A DNA stretch of 64,000 nucleotides from Alopecurus myosuroides (lineage: Eukaryota; Streptophyta; Magnoliopsida; Poales; Poaceae), in the NCBI GenBank assembly GCA_028641055.1, contig CM054057.1, forward strand, positions 405,624,906-405,688,905, read 5' to 3'. Shown here piece after piece: positions 22,082 to 32,293 of the stretch. Made by a program: the position numbers and the translations under genes. The notes under the pieces are model-generated. The model saw nothing but the letters and a program-made list of their open reading frames with translations, had not been told where the DNA came from and searched no databases. The number at the start of each line of letters is the position of its first letter. Positions within the stretch are counted from its first letter, which is position 1.

Positions 22082-22527
22082 TCTATACTTCTTATAAAGC
22101 AAAACCCCACTAACATGCATTAATTATTTTTCTATCTCAACATGCAACCTATGCACATCATCCATCCTCTTAGCCAGTCAATTGTCCATATCATCTCCTC
22201 TAATATTATTAACTATTACATGCAAGCTACATATCATATATTTTTTTAACCATCCATTTTTCAGTTTAATGATTATGCAAGCTACATGTCATGCATTCCT
22301 TAAACTATCGATTGTTTAAACTAATGGTTTATAATACGCACCGCATGTCTATAAAATTTAGTATCTCGAGTATGATCAACCGAATTTTTCAAATTTCTTT
22401 AGACTATATAATGTATGATGCTGTTTTTTTTTCAAAAGGAGGTTAAGACCCTTGACCACTACATCAAAACAAACACATGCCATTTACCATAAGGGATCCC
22501 GCCGCAACGTGCGGGGTATCCTTCTAG
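22082..22527 (+). mobile_element. Short non-autonomous Helitron
   Basis: It starts TCTATACTTCTTATAAAGC, the usual grass Helitron 5' end, and finishes ...CTTCTAG (22521-22527), a CTRR terminus. A GC-rich hairpin, cccgccgcaacgtgcggg, lies about 10 bp before the end. The flanking bases are A (22081) and T (22528), the expected host dinucleotide with no target duplication. The 446-bp body is AT-rich with no RepHel gene, so it must have been moved in trans by rolling-circle transposition. Confidence 0.85.
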
Positions 22528-23625
22528 TATATGTATACATGAATATGCCTCTTCTGAAATATCAAACGTAAATACAGTACACGTTGAACATAAGTGGTTC
22601 TACTTCAACCCAAGCTAGATAGCCTGAATCGATTGTATAACGCAGAATAATAGGAGGGGATCCTGTCTTGCTTGCGTCCATGGTTGGATACTAAGGTAAA
22701 TGCCGGAAAAGATGTCATATTAGTAATCAGCTGGAAGAAAAAATGCATGACATTGCAGATATTTTAAGGAGACAGAAAAGTTTTTCATGGTTTTCAGAAG
22801 ACATGAGCAGGAGCAATACGTACCTCTACCTCTAGCATGCTCATTTATGTAGCACAAACTTGCTGCAATTCCGAACCCTTGGACAATTAGTCATGCACAA
22901 TGCAAATGGTAACATGTCAGAGGAGGAACACAAGACAATCAAACTACTTGGTCAGAGGAGAGATATGTCATTGCGGAGAGATCATATTAAGCGTCAATGT
23001 TCTTCAGAACACACTCGTCAATCTCAAACATTAGCTTTGTCCCTAGTAAACAGCGAGAGAGAGGAAGACCAAGAAGTACGTGCAAGCGGCCGACTGGCCG
23101 TGCTCCTCCTGTTTGGATCATGGCCAGCATGTAGCTTGCCTCCTCGTATGGCTCGTGTGCATGATGCGGGTAGCAGAGATGGAAAGCATAACAACGCAAG
23201 AAGGCGACGGCTCCTATAGATTATGGTCTTGTGAATTCGTTGCTTTCACTCGTGAATAAATGTGGAAGGGGAAGTTCAGGAGATTCGTGGTGGCATACTC
23301 GGAGTAGCAGTTTGAGAAAACTAATTTATTATCCACTGGAGAGTTTTAAAACACCCAGTCATGGTGGTAACTGGTACAATGTATTTTGATTACCCACTGA
23401 GAATATCAAACATACGGTGTATTGATTGTCCTGGTACACATGCGCTGGGCTACCACGAACAAAGGGAGGCAGACATGCACTCAAACAAAATCTCAATTAT
23501 CAACTGCATGCGCTAACTGCCGTGAAAGACTTTGTGGTGTGGCGGTCTTGCTGAGATGGACCAATTAAAAGCTTGTTGATGTGTATATGTTGCATGTTGA
23601 TAGAAATCCGGTGTTCCTATTTAGA
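22528..23625. other. Unassigned stretch between Helitron ends
   Basis: 22860-23219 is open on the plus strand (119 codons), and 22987-23199 on the minus strand ends '...LMFEIDECVLKNIDA', which faintly recalls a calcium-binding EGF start. Neither shows a domain I can defend. 23330-23400 has two near-copies of 'acccact..gag'. No gene called. Confidence 0.35.
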
Positions 23626-23655
23626 CTAGCAAAATCCCCGTGCGCTGCAACGGGA
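23626..23655 (-). mobile_element. Helitron 3' terminus, minus strand
   Basis: Read on the minus strand, cccgttgcagcgcacgggg forms a stem, then attttg and CTAG at 23626, followed by T. This is a Helitron 3' end. The element would extend to the right, but I could not place its 5' TC terminus; a TCTATATATACC near 24829 is a weak candidate. Confidence 0.6.
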
Positions 23656-24039
23656 GTGAAAAAACTAAATTACTTAATACATTTAGACAATCATACATTT
23701 TAATTTTGTTATACGATTTTTATGATATATAACATACGCCCATTTTTGTATATCTGTCAAACTGAGATAAGAGAAAAAAGAATATTCTGAACATCTCATC
23801 AATGAATCTTGCTCAGGTTGACCAAACACATGTTCAATTTGAGTCTGGGGTTCGTCCCGGACAGAATTGTTGAAGTTCCCTTAGACACGAATCTATGTAT
23901 GTGAATGTCATCCTGGACGCCACCTATAAAACTGTAAACTTGTAACTTGATGGGTATCAAATTTAAATTCATTTAGCCTATATATTGACGAATTGTTCTG
24001 AAGCATATAATATAATCAATTTCATACATTTGTCCAATA

Positions 24040-24169
24040 CTCCCTCCGTGTCGAAATATAAGATGTTTTAGCATTTCCTATACAATATGTACCTAGACAT
24101 GTTTTAGCATGTCTAGATACATTATATCTATAAAATGCTAAAACATCTTATATTTTGATACGGAGGGAG
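24040..24169. mobile_element. Stowaway MITE (130 bp)
   Basis: Inverted ends ctccctccgtgtcgaaata and tattttgatacggagggag with TA duplications at 24038-24039 and 24170-24171. The interior pairs 'agatgttttagca' with 'tgctaaaacatct'. Confidence 0.95.
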
Positions 24170-24275
24170 TATTTCATAGTCTATCCATATTTAGAGCTGA
24201 CTTGGCCTACATGAAGAACCGTGATAAATGTCTGGAAAGTTTGAAAATTTAAGATTCATCACTAAATAAGCATAA

Positions 24276-24586
24276 GACTAGTTATAGTGGGAAGTATCAT
24301 ACACAAGTATCATGCATATGATACTAGTATATGATACTACCTCTATAGTGCATAGTATCTTATAGTAGTATCATAATCTCATCATATTTATTATTTTGTA
24401 GAATCTCAATGCAAATATGTGTACAAGATTTACATGCAATTAAATTTTCTAGTTTTACGTGTCATGATACGGTATCTACCTATGTTACTATAACCATCTC
24501 TCTCCTCATTAATTACCTGCCACATCACCTTTTTTGTGGGTCCAACTTGCATGATACCACCTATGATACCACCACTATGGCTAGTC
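24276..24586. mobile_element. Tourist/Harbinger-type MITE (311 bp)
   Basis: Left end gactagttatagtgggaag and right end (reverse complement) gactagccatagtggtggta form imperfect inverted repeats. The TAA duplication at 24273-24275 and 24587-24589 is the PIF/Harbinger signature. There is no coding sequence. Confidence 0.9.
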
Positions 24587-24589
24587 TAA

Positions 24590-24900
24590 CATCTCTCCAA
24601 GCGAAAGCTTCCTCTGTCAATGCATTCGCCATTAAGTCGTAATACCTCGAGCAAGAAACTCGTCCCTCCATAAAGATATTGTAAGTTCAGATAGCTAGTA
24701 TGTAACGTCATATCCGAGTAACTTGATCCAGTCTGTCCCGGTTCCATTATCAGCTAACATTCTATACAAGGTAGTTCTCCTATGTGTATCTGTGTTCTCC
24801 TTATAACCTTTTTAGCAGTGGTATATATAGAAGAAGGATCAGGATCCTTGGGTGGCATGCATGTCATGGATACATATCATGGAGTGTGTACCTGTATTAA
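24590..24900. other. Unassigned spacer
   Basis: No gene, repeat or transposon end recognised, apart from the possible Helitron 5' end near 24829. Confidence 0.35.
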
Positions 24901-24931
24901 CTAGATAACACCCCGCGCGTTGCTGCGAAAA
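24901..24931 (-). mobile_element. Second Helitron 3' terminus, minus strand
   Basis: The minus strand reads cgcagcaacgcgcggggtg, then ttat and CTAG at 24901, followed by T. The element would extend to the right into the AT-rich region; its 5' end was not located. Confidence 0.6.
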
Positions 24932-26573
24932 AAATTTAGATATATATATATAAACCTATTAATTTTAGAAAGGAAAACATAGTAGCATCATTGTAGTAAG
25001 ACTTTTTATTGTTGCAGCTTACAACAGAATGCAAGATATGATTGCAATATTGCTATTCAAGCCAAAAGGTCTCATATAGCTTTGTTTTCGGTTAATACAG
25101 TTTGAGCGGTACAATATCTAATGACTTTCGTAGACAGTTCAATATTGATAGAGGCATGTAACTTGGTAGCCTTGGCAAGATGGAGTAGCCACTGCAATTT
25201 ATAGATTTTACTGCATATATTACATTGAAATTCCGCTAGATAGTATGGATACATGGAGCCATATGTTCCTCACTAGGTGTCTCTCTATGCGAGAAAACTA
25301 CACCAAAGAGATTGCATATTCTTTTGGTTTTGAGTATTCAACGATCTATTTCTTGAAACAAAGGCAAAAGATTTTCCTTTTATATTGATATAGTAGGAGA
25401 AAGCATGAGAGGCCTAGGCCAAAATGAAAAAAAGAAGGTACAAAAACGGCCAAAAACACAGCCGGTCATATCTTCATTCCAAATCCAATTTTGTAGCCGG
25501 CCGAAAACGATCTAATTTTGTAGCTTTGGTACACGATAGATAGATCCTAGTGCTGAACCATCATTTCTCAGCCCGGTTCTTTGTCTTCATTCCAAATCCA
25601 ATTGGCACTATACATGGTATCGTCAAATCATATCATGAAGAGCATAGTTTAAGTATCTTAATTGCAAGGTATGATACTTTTATAAGTACATCATGGAAAT
25701 CGCGTGGTAAAAAATTCAGCTATTTGTCTACCCGAAAATGGTCAAATACTCTGATCACACGATGATATCAAATTGTTAGTTTGTTGGAAGCTAAATGATT
25801 CGTTAACATAAAAAAATATGTTATTGACAAAATTACTTGAACTGTCATATATAGCCCCAATAAAATAAGAATATTTTATCTTTAAGATGATTGAATAAGT
25901 GTATATGATAGCACATGGCCTTAACAGAGGCACCATTGATTGTTAATATAAGAGTAATAAAGATGATTGATTAAGTGTATATGATAGCACCATGCTTTGT
26001 ATCGAGCATGTCTCCTCCTCCTCGGTAAAATTGAGCAACGGAACAGGAAGCAAAGCAATTATATATACGAAATCATATAAAAATAGAAGTTAAGCTCCCA
26101 ATAAGAAGTGGAGCAGGAGGGACATTCGCGTGGCAACAGAATACTTGGAGAAATATGCACAATAAGTATATATGGAGATACCATAGCAGAAAAGAAATAA
26201 AAGGGAGGTCCAAGTTGAAGTTTGTATAAAAAAAGAATGTCATAATTTTGAAAGTAGCAGACATCACATATGAATATATTACTTTTTTCTCTTTAGGTAT
26301 AAATTTTGGAAATTGTCTTCGTCGTGTCATGCTATTTTATCAAGAAATACTTGATGGGATAATTCAAAAGGCACAAAAATGTCGGCATCAACATATTGAT
26401 CATGTAAGAAACACTAACAAAAATGTTGAGGAAATAAAATGATATGATGGAAAAAAAATGATCATCAGTAGCATGCATGCATCTAAAAGTTGCAGATCAA
26501 ACACTTAACCAATATGGTACCCATGGCAGGGAGTCATCTGCATACCTATTTATATATTTCCGTTTTCCACAAA
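24932..26573. other. AT-rich region, probably Helitron-derived or intergenic
   Basis: No convincing gene. Two direct repeats stand out: 'aagatgattga.taagtgtatatgatagca' at about 25885-25917 and 25961-25993, and 'cttcattccaaatccaatt' near 25471 and 25587. The stretch just left of the CACTA element (26460-26573) contains 'catgcatgcatc'. Confidence 0.4.
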
Positions 26574-26593
26574 CACTGGTAGAAAATAGGCCT

Positions 26594-26800
26594 ACAGTCC
26601 CGGTTCGCCAGGACCATTAATCCCGTCCGGGCAACCGGGACTAGCTATGCGCGACTAAATGCCCCCCCCCTATAGTCCCGCCACTTACGGACCGGGACTA
26701 AAAGCCCGTCCACGTGGGCGCTAGGGGTCCGTTGCGGCGGAGGACCTTTAGTCCCGGTTCTTGTGGTTAACCGGGACTGAAAACCTGCGCAGGTTTAGGG
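26594..26800. repeat. CACTA subterminal repeats, left end
   Basis: At least four copies of 'agtcccggtt' or its complement 'aaccgggact', arranged as hairpins (26596-26645, 26675-26702, 26751-26781). In En/Spm elements such repeats bind the TnpA-type protein. Confidence 0.8.
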
Positions 26801-27034
26801 TTTTAGGCCCCCTAAACCTGTTTCCTTTTTAATTTCTTTTGTTTTAATTTCAGTACACATATACATGCATATATATATATATATGAAATATCAAACAAGG
26901 AGAATTCAATAGGAATATATAATATATATTCAATATCGGGTGACCATATATACAACCTCGAACAAGTTTCCATATTACACAATTAAGATGGACGATCATA
27001 CACAAATTCGCACAAGTTTCAAAGTACTTAGGGC

Positions 27035-28025
27035 TTATACATGCGTATAAAAGTCATCGTCGGTGGACGCATGGAACTCTCCTTTCTTCTGGATGACATG
27101 CCTAAGGAAAAATCCTGCTATTTCCTCTTGAATTGGTCGGAAGCGAGCTTCTGGAGTAAGCGCCCTCCGCAAGTTATTGAGACCCTTCCGCGTTTCCTCG
27201 TCCTTCTTCCTCTCAGATATTTCTTTCCGTATGTTCTCACAGACATAGTATCCACATAGACCGGTCCCCGGTGGCTGCTTATCCACACCTTTGACTACAT
27301 TTTTAAATCGTAGCGCATCTTTGAATTCACCGACATGTTGAAGTGAGAGCCGTCTCCAAACTCTACAATGCAAATAAAATTAAATGAACAAGGGAGTTAT
27401 TAGCTTAGAAAATAAACAAAAGAGACCGATCGATATAGAGCGCAAATGATTGAAAAATAATTACTTTTGCATCATTTTTCTCATGTCGACCCAAAGATCT
27501 GTATTTGAATTCATAGAGTCAATGATGAAAACTATGGACTTGTGAAGATCAATTTTTAGCAGAATCCAGTGGTACCTGCGGACACATTAGATGCAGAGTC
27601 ATGCATAATTTATCGATTGGACATACCACGCTTTGTCATACTAGATCCGACCGAGGGCTAAAATAAGAAAGAGAGTCGCGCGCGTTAGTCTTTGCAATTG
27701 GACCGAGGGCTAAAATAAGACCGAGGGCTAAAATATATACCTCGCCGGAGGTGGTTGTTCTTTGCAATTGGAGATCGTCGTTTGTCGACGGTTGACCTCC
27801 GTCATCAATGTCCATTCCTTCACCTCCTTGATCATCGACAATGTCTGTTCCTTCTTCACCTCCTTGATCATCGACAATGTCTGTTCCTCCTTCACCTTCT
27901 TGATCCTCAAGGTTCAGATAAGAAGAGATTACATCATCGACAATGTCTGTTCCTCCTCCGGCTATGATATCTAATATATAACCTTCAGCCACCTGTTCCG
28001 CTGTCAGGTCTCTATTGTCTGCCAT
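27035..28025 (-). pseudogene. CACTA second ORF with Ulp1-like protease end, middle deleted
   Basis: Exon 1 runs 28025-27741: 'MADNRDLTAEQVAEGYILD', then an acidic repeat 'GTDIVDDQGGEE' in three to four copies, then '...TTTSGE' before a GT donor at 27740. A short exon at 27575-27465 (AG acceptor 27577-27576, GT donor 27464-27463) encodes 'YHWILLKIDLHKSIVFIIDS', with the His and Asp positions of Ulp1-type C48 proteases. The last exon starts at 27362 after an AG acceptor and encodes 'QPPGTGLCGYYVCENIRKEI', with the Gln and nucleophile Cys; reading frame is kept across this 102-bp intron. In related CACTA elements several hundred residues separate exon 1 and the protease; here only about 165 bp remain, containing duplicated 'ccgagggctaaaata'. 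So the DNA-binding part seems lost while the catalytic set is kept. Confidence 0.7.
27815..27960 (-). repeat. Coding minisatellite in exon 1 of the CACTA second ORF
   Basis: The unit 'cacctccttgatcatcgaca' followed by 'atgtctgttcc' recurs three to four times with a 33-36 bp period. It encodes the acidic 'DIVDDQGGE' repeat. Confidence 0.85.
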
Positions 28026-28432
28026 ATGTCACTCCTGCAGACATGCATGTAGTAAAAATTAATTAAGTATATAGGAGACTTAGCAAATATTGTCGTAGAA
28101 AGAGGGAAAACAGATTGGTAGGGTCGCTCAAATGACTTGGAGAACCCCATAGCTAGGTTGCATTTGCTTTTCTGGTCATTTTGGTATATTATACTTAATA
28201 TTCTGAATTTATTGAATTAAAACTTACTTTCATTATTTTAATGAATTTAACTCAAATTCAAATATGGTCTCATTTTAAACTTTGTCAAACATGAATGATA
28301 ATGATATAAACAGATAGCTTACATTTTTGTGAACATTTTGCATATTTTTCCATAATTTTTGGAATTATAAATTAAAAGTTATTTAATTTAGAAGATTTAA
28401 TTATGTTCTGTAATTCCATATACAGTGGGCCC
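28026..28432 (-). other. AT-rich leader between the second ORF and its upstream control region
   Basis: This stretch lies within the CACTA element just upstream of the exon-1 ATG. No frame of note; it could be a 5' UTR or promoter. Confidence 0.4.
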
Positions 28433-28500
28433 CACGTGTCATGATGACGTCATTAAAAAAACTCGTCAACACGTGGCCAGGTGACGTCATGATGACGTCA
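28433..28500. promoter_or_regulatory. Cluster of ACGT-core sites upstream of the CACTA second ORF
   Basis: Within 68 bp lie two CACGTG G-boxes (28433-28438, 28470-28475) and three perfect TGACGTCA palindromes (28445-28452, 28482-28489, 28493-28500). Both are classical plant bZIP/bHLH targets. The cluster lies 408-475 bp upstream of the ATG at 28025, consistent with a promoter role, but direct binding is inference. Confidence 0.55.
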
Positions 28501-29045
28501 CCCCTGGCGTCACACGGTGGCCGGCGGTGGCAGTTCAGGCTCTCGGGTCTCCGGCGATTCCGACGATTCCGGCCACGGGGGAGGGAACGGAGATGGGGAG
28601 GAGGCCACTGTGGTGCTCGCCACGGGGGAGGGGACGGAGATGGGGACGAGGCCACGGCCACTGTTGTCTCGCCGGCGGCGAATCTGGCCGCGGTAGCGAG
28701 CGCGAGGGCGGCGCGTTCTCAGTTCGTGGTCGCCGTTCGAGGGCGGCGCGTTCGCGCGTGATTCGTGGTCTCCGTTCGATGGCGTTCGCGCGTTGGATCT
28801 AGGGCGACGGCGACGGCCCGCGGGGAACCTACCGGAGAGACGGCGACGGGATGGGGGCGGAGCAGGGTGGAGGCGGTGGAGAGAAGGGCTCGACGACGGC
28901 GACGGCGACGGCGATGGAGACGGCGCGGTCCTCTGCGCGGGCGACGGCGACGGGGCAGAAAGACGAGCAGGCGCCGGCGCGAGGGAAGAAGAGGGTTTGT
29001 GACTTAGAAAATTTTGGGGCAGGAAGGCATCGCACATATATAGGT
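28501..29045. other. GC-rich low-complexity segment of the CACTA element
   Basis: Dominated by 'gcgacggcgacgg' and 'gagggaacggagatgggg' words. 28590-28615 and 28619-28645 are near-copies ('cgccacgggggagg..acggagatgggga'). It is open in several frames on both strands because it lacks A/T-rich stop codons; the predicted proteins are Pro/Ser/Arg-rich and unlike any family I know. It may be a CpG-rich promoter/leader or a captured host exon fragment. Confidence 0.4.
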
Positions 29046-29232
29046 CCAGCCTTTAGTCCCGGTTCGTGACAGCAACCGGGACTAAAGGTCCCCTGGGGTA
29101 CCCTCCGCGGGCCTTTAGTCCCGTTTGGTGTCACGAACCGGGACTAAAGGTGAAAATTTTCGCGGCGATTCTCGTTCCCGCGCAGAACGAGCCTTTAGTC
29201 CCGGTTCGTGACACCAACCGCGACTAAAGGTG
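29046..29232. repeat. Internal hairpin array of CACTA subterminal type
   Basis: Three consecutive perfect or near-perfect palindromes: 'cctttagtcccggttcgtga' with 'aaccgggactaaagg' at about 29050-29089, 29111-29151 and 29191-29230. Each stem is about 15-18 bp with a short loop. The array lies in the middle of the element, about 280 bp beyond the transposase stop codon, rather than at an end. Confidence 0.8.
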
Positions 29233-29264
29233 GTTATTCGAATAGAAATAATAGATGCGTGCAA

Positions 29265-29400
29265 CCTTAAAAATACAAATAATATATCAGAAAATTCAGA
29301 AAAATAAAACTAATTCTTTTTCCAATCTTAAAAATACAAATAATATATCAGAAAATTCAGAAAAATAGAACTAATTCTTTTTCCAATCTTAAAAATTCCC
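29265..29400. repeat. 62-bp tandem duplication inside the CACTA element
   Basis: 29265-29326 and 29327-29388 are almost identical ('cttaaaaatacaaataatat' ... 'taattctttttccaat'), and a third partial copy starts at 29389. Confidence 0.9.
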
Positions 29401-29509
29401 ATAGATAAAAAAGGCAGTACATAATGGCAAGAGTGGATCTAAACCTAAACGGAGAGCATAGATGCATGCATGATCTGATATCTGCTGCTAGTCATACTCC
29501 TGCCTAGGC

Positions 29510-32293
29510 CTACGACATGAGAAAATTCAGAGCCCAGGACTGGGCCTGAGGGTAGCGCAGGCGGGGGTTATCGCCGGCCCTGATGTAGTCCATGACGCTC
29601 TGTAGAGTCCGGCCGGACCACCATAGCCGACGACCGGCCTCGTGAAAGTTCCCAGGAGGCAGGCCGTCCTCCTCATACCTGGCGAGCGCCCTCTCACGCC
29701 GATTGATGAAGAAGGCATCCCAAGTATGTTGGTTATCGGGATGCCAGCTGGGATCTCTCCGCTGCTCCGGCGTGAGCTCGTGGTAGTAATGGTCCATACA
29801 TATCGTTGATTTCCTTCCGATCGTGCCTCTTCCACTTAGTCTCCCCTCGTGCCGCGATTGAGGAATACCAATCGGCTTAAGGTCAGGAACATAGTCAATA
29901 CAGAACTCAATTACCTCCTCATTTCCATAGCCCTTTACGATGCTTCCTTCTGGCCTAGCACGATTACGAACATATTTCTTTAATACTCCCATAAACCTCT
30001 CGAAGGGGAACATATTGTGTAGAAATACAGGACCGAGAATGGAAATCGCTTCGACTAGGTGGACCAGGAGGTGCGTCATAATATCGAAGAAGGATGGTGG
30101 AAACAGCAACTCAAAACTGACAAGACATTGGACCACATCGTTCTGTAACCGTGGTAGATCTTCTGGACTGATTACCTTCTGAGAGATTGCATTGAGGAAT
30201 GCACACAGCTTCACAATGGCTACTCGAACATTTTCCTGTAGGAGGCCCCTCAAAGCAATCGGAAGCAATTGCGTCATAATCACGTGGCAGTCGTGAGACT
30301 TCAGGTTTTGGAACTTTTTGTCCGCCATGTTTATTATTCCCTTTATATTCGACGAGAAGCCAGACGGGGCCTTCATACTGCTCAGGCATTCAAAAAAAAT
30401 GACATTCTCTTCTTTCGTAAGAGCGTAGCTGGCACGACCTTGAAACCATTCCGGATGCCGGTCATCTGGGTCTTTCAAAAGTTGTTGATCCCGCCGTGCT
30501 TCCTTTGTATCCTTTGTCTTCCCATACACGCCCAAGAAGCTTAGCAGGTTCATCCAAACATTCTTCGTAACATGCATCACGTCGATTGCAGAGCGGACAT
30601 CTAGGACTTTCCAATACTGTAGCTCCCAAAATATCGATTTCTTTTTCCACATGGGTACGTGCCCGTCAACTCCCTGCGGAACTGATTGTCCGCCAGGACC
30701 CTTTCCAAAGATGACATTCAAATCCTTGACCATATCAAATATCTCAGCTCCAGTACGTTCCGCAGGCTTCGGCCGGTGATCTGCCTTGCCGTTGAAATGC
30801 TTGCCTTTCTTTCTTACGTTATGATTTCGGGGAAGAAATCGACGATGACCCAGGTACACGTTCTTCCTACAGTTATCCAAAAATACACTTTCAGTCTCAT
30901 GTAACCAGTGCGTGCATGCTTTGTATCCCTTATTTGACTGTCCAGAAAGGTTACTGAGAGCAGGCCAATCGTTGATGGTTACAAAAAGCAACGCTCGTAG
31001 GTTAAATTCCTCTTCTTTGTGCTCATCCCACACAGGTACACCAGGTTTGCCCCACAATTGTAAAAGTTCATCAACTAATGGCCTTAGGTACACATCGATG
31101 TCGTTGCCGGGTTGCTTCGGACCTTGGATGAGCACTGGCATCATAATGAAGTTCCGCTTCATGCACAACCAAGGAGGAAGGTTGTAGATGCATAGAGTCA
31201 CGGGCCAGGTGCTATGGCTGGAGCTCTGCTCGCCAAAAGGATTCATGCCATCAGTACTTAGACCAAATCTTATGTTCCTTGCGTCAGCTGCAAAATCTTT
31301 GAACTCTCTGTCGATCTTTCTCCATTGCGTTCCATCAGCGGGGTGTCTCAACTCCCCGTCGGACTTACGGTCCTCTTTGTGCCATCGCAACAACTTGGCA
31401 TGATCTTTGTTCCTGAACAGGCGTTTCAACCGAGGTATTATAGGAGCATACCACATCACCTTGGCGGGAACCCTCTTCCTGGGTTTCTCGCCCTCAACAT
31501 CGTCACCAGGGTCATCGCCTCTGATCTTATAACGCAATGCAGTGCATACAGGGCATTCATTCAAATCCTCGTATGCACCGCGGTAGAGGACGCAGTCGTT
31601 AATGCATGCATGTATCTTCAGAATCTCTAAACCTAGAGGGCACACAACCTTCTTTGCTTCGTACGTACTGGTGGGAAACTCGTTATTCTTCGGAAACATA
31701 TTCTTCAACATTTTCAGCAAATTTTCAAATGATGAGTCAGCTACACCTTCCCGTGCCTTCCATTTCAGCAAATCCAGTGTGTAGCCCAGCTTTTTCAGAC
31801 TATTGTCGCATCCTGGGTACAGTGACTTCGTGTGATCCTCTAACATGCGATCCAAATTCTCCCTCTCCTTGTCAGTTTCGCAGCGTCTCCGTGCATCAGC
31901 AATGGTCCGACCAAGATCATCAGCGGGCTCATCATGTGCCTCTTCTTCACCTTCACCAAACCCTTCCCCACCTTCAGCATCATCCTCCATGAAAGTATCA
32001 CCGAAAAGGTCATGATAGTTGAAATCGATATCATCCTCTTCTTCATCTTCTTCCATTCTAACCCCTCTTTCTCCATGCATGGTCCAACAATTATAGCTTG
32101 GCATGAAACCGTGCCGAAGCAGGTGCATGTGAACGAATCTTGAGGAGGAGTGACCCTTCTCATTCTTACATTCAGCACATGGACACATAATAAAATCTCG
32201 CTGTTTGTTCGCATTTGCCACTACGAGGAAATCTTTCAAACCCGTAGTGAACTCACCGGAGAGTCGGTTACCGTACATCCATTGCCGATTCAT
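29510..32293 (-). CDS. tnpD-like: CACTA transposase, TNP2 / Transposase_21 type
   Basis: An uninterrupted 927-codon frame from the ATG at 32293 ('MNRQWMYGNRLSGEF'). The open frame reaches 32332, but its first 13 codons (MMVNYILYIIIMQ) look like leader. Domains in order: an N-terminal transposase-associated region (about 1-75) with 'FIMCPCAECKNEKGHS'; an acidic linker; the TNP2 core (about 255-480) with 'FGLSTDGMNPFG', 'YNLPPWLCMK' and 'VDELLQLWGKPGVPVWD'; 'IDVMHVTKNVWMNLL' near 590; and a DUF4218-like C-terminal part (about 675-770) with 'EDLPRLQNDVVQCLVSFELL' and 'PFERFMGVLKKYVRN'. This is the cut-and-paste transposase that acts at the CACTA ends. Having no stop or frameshift in over 900 codons is unusual in this window. 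In some relatives a further DUF4216 exon follows; I do not see it. Confidence 0.88.
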   Translation of the reverse strand: MNRQWMYGNRLSGEFTTGLKDFLVVANANKQRDFIMCPCAECKNEKGHSSSRFVHMHLLRHGFMPSYNCWTMHGERGVRMEEDEEEDDIDFNYHDLFGDTFMEDDAEGGEGFGEGEEEAHDEPADDLGRTIADARRRCETDKERENLDRMLEDHTKSLYPGCDNSLKKLGYTLDLLKWKAREGVADSSFENLLKMLKNMFPKNNEFPTSTYEAKKVVCPLGLEILKIHACINDCVLYRGAYEDLNECPVCTALRYKIRGDDPGDDVEGEKPRKRVPAKVMWYAPIIPRLKRLFRNKDHAKLLRWHKEDRKSDGELRHPADGTQWRKIDREFKDFAADARNIRFGLSTDGMNPFGEQSSSHSTWPVTLCIYNLPPWLCMKRNFIMMPVLIQGPKQPGNDIDVYLRPLVDELLQLWGKPGVPVWDEHKEEEFNLRALLFVTINDWPALSNLSGQSNKGYKACTHWLHETESVFLDNCRKNVYLGHRRFLPRNHNVRKKGKHFNGKADHRPKPAERTGAEIFDMVKDLNVIFGKGPGGQSVPQGVDGHVPMWKKKSIFWELQYWKVLDVRSAIDVMHVTKNVWMNLLSFLGVYGKTKDTKEARRDQQLLKDPDDRHPEWFQGRASYALTKEENVIFFECLSSMKAPSGFSSNIKGIINMADKKFQNLKSHDCHVIMTQLLPIALRGLLQENVRVAIVKLCAFLNAISQKVISPEDLPRLQNDVVQCLVSFELLFPPSFFDIMTHLLVHLVEAISILGPVFLHNMFPFERFMGVLKKYVRNRARPEGSIVKGYGNEEVIEFCIDYVPDLKPIGIPQSRHEGRLSGRGTIGRKSTICMDHYYHELTPEQRRDPSWHPDNQHTWDAFFINRRERALARYEEDGLPPGNFHEAGRRLWWSGRTLQSVMDYIRAGDNPRLRYPQAQSWALNFLMS

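Noticed and set aside
22987..23199. Possible EGF-like/wall-associated kinase fragment ('EIDECVLKN')
   Set aside because: Only a single short motif, without the cysteine pattern of an EGF repeat or a kinase domain nearby.
26866..26884. (AT)n run as a promoter
   Set aside because: A simple dinucleotide repeat without positional support.
28510..29037. 175-codon Pro/Ser/Arg-rich frame and several overlapping frames on both strands
   Set aside because: They result from GC-rich low-complexity sequence with few stop codons.
30111..32214. Plus- and minus-strand frames overlapping the CACTA transposase
   Set aside because: They are shadows of the 927-codon transposase frame.
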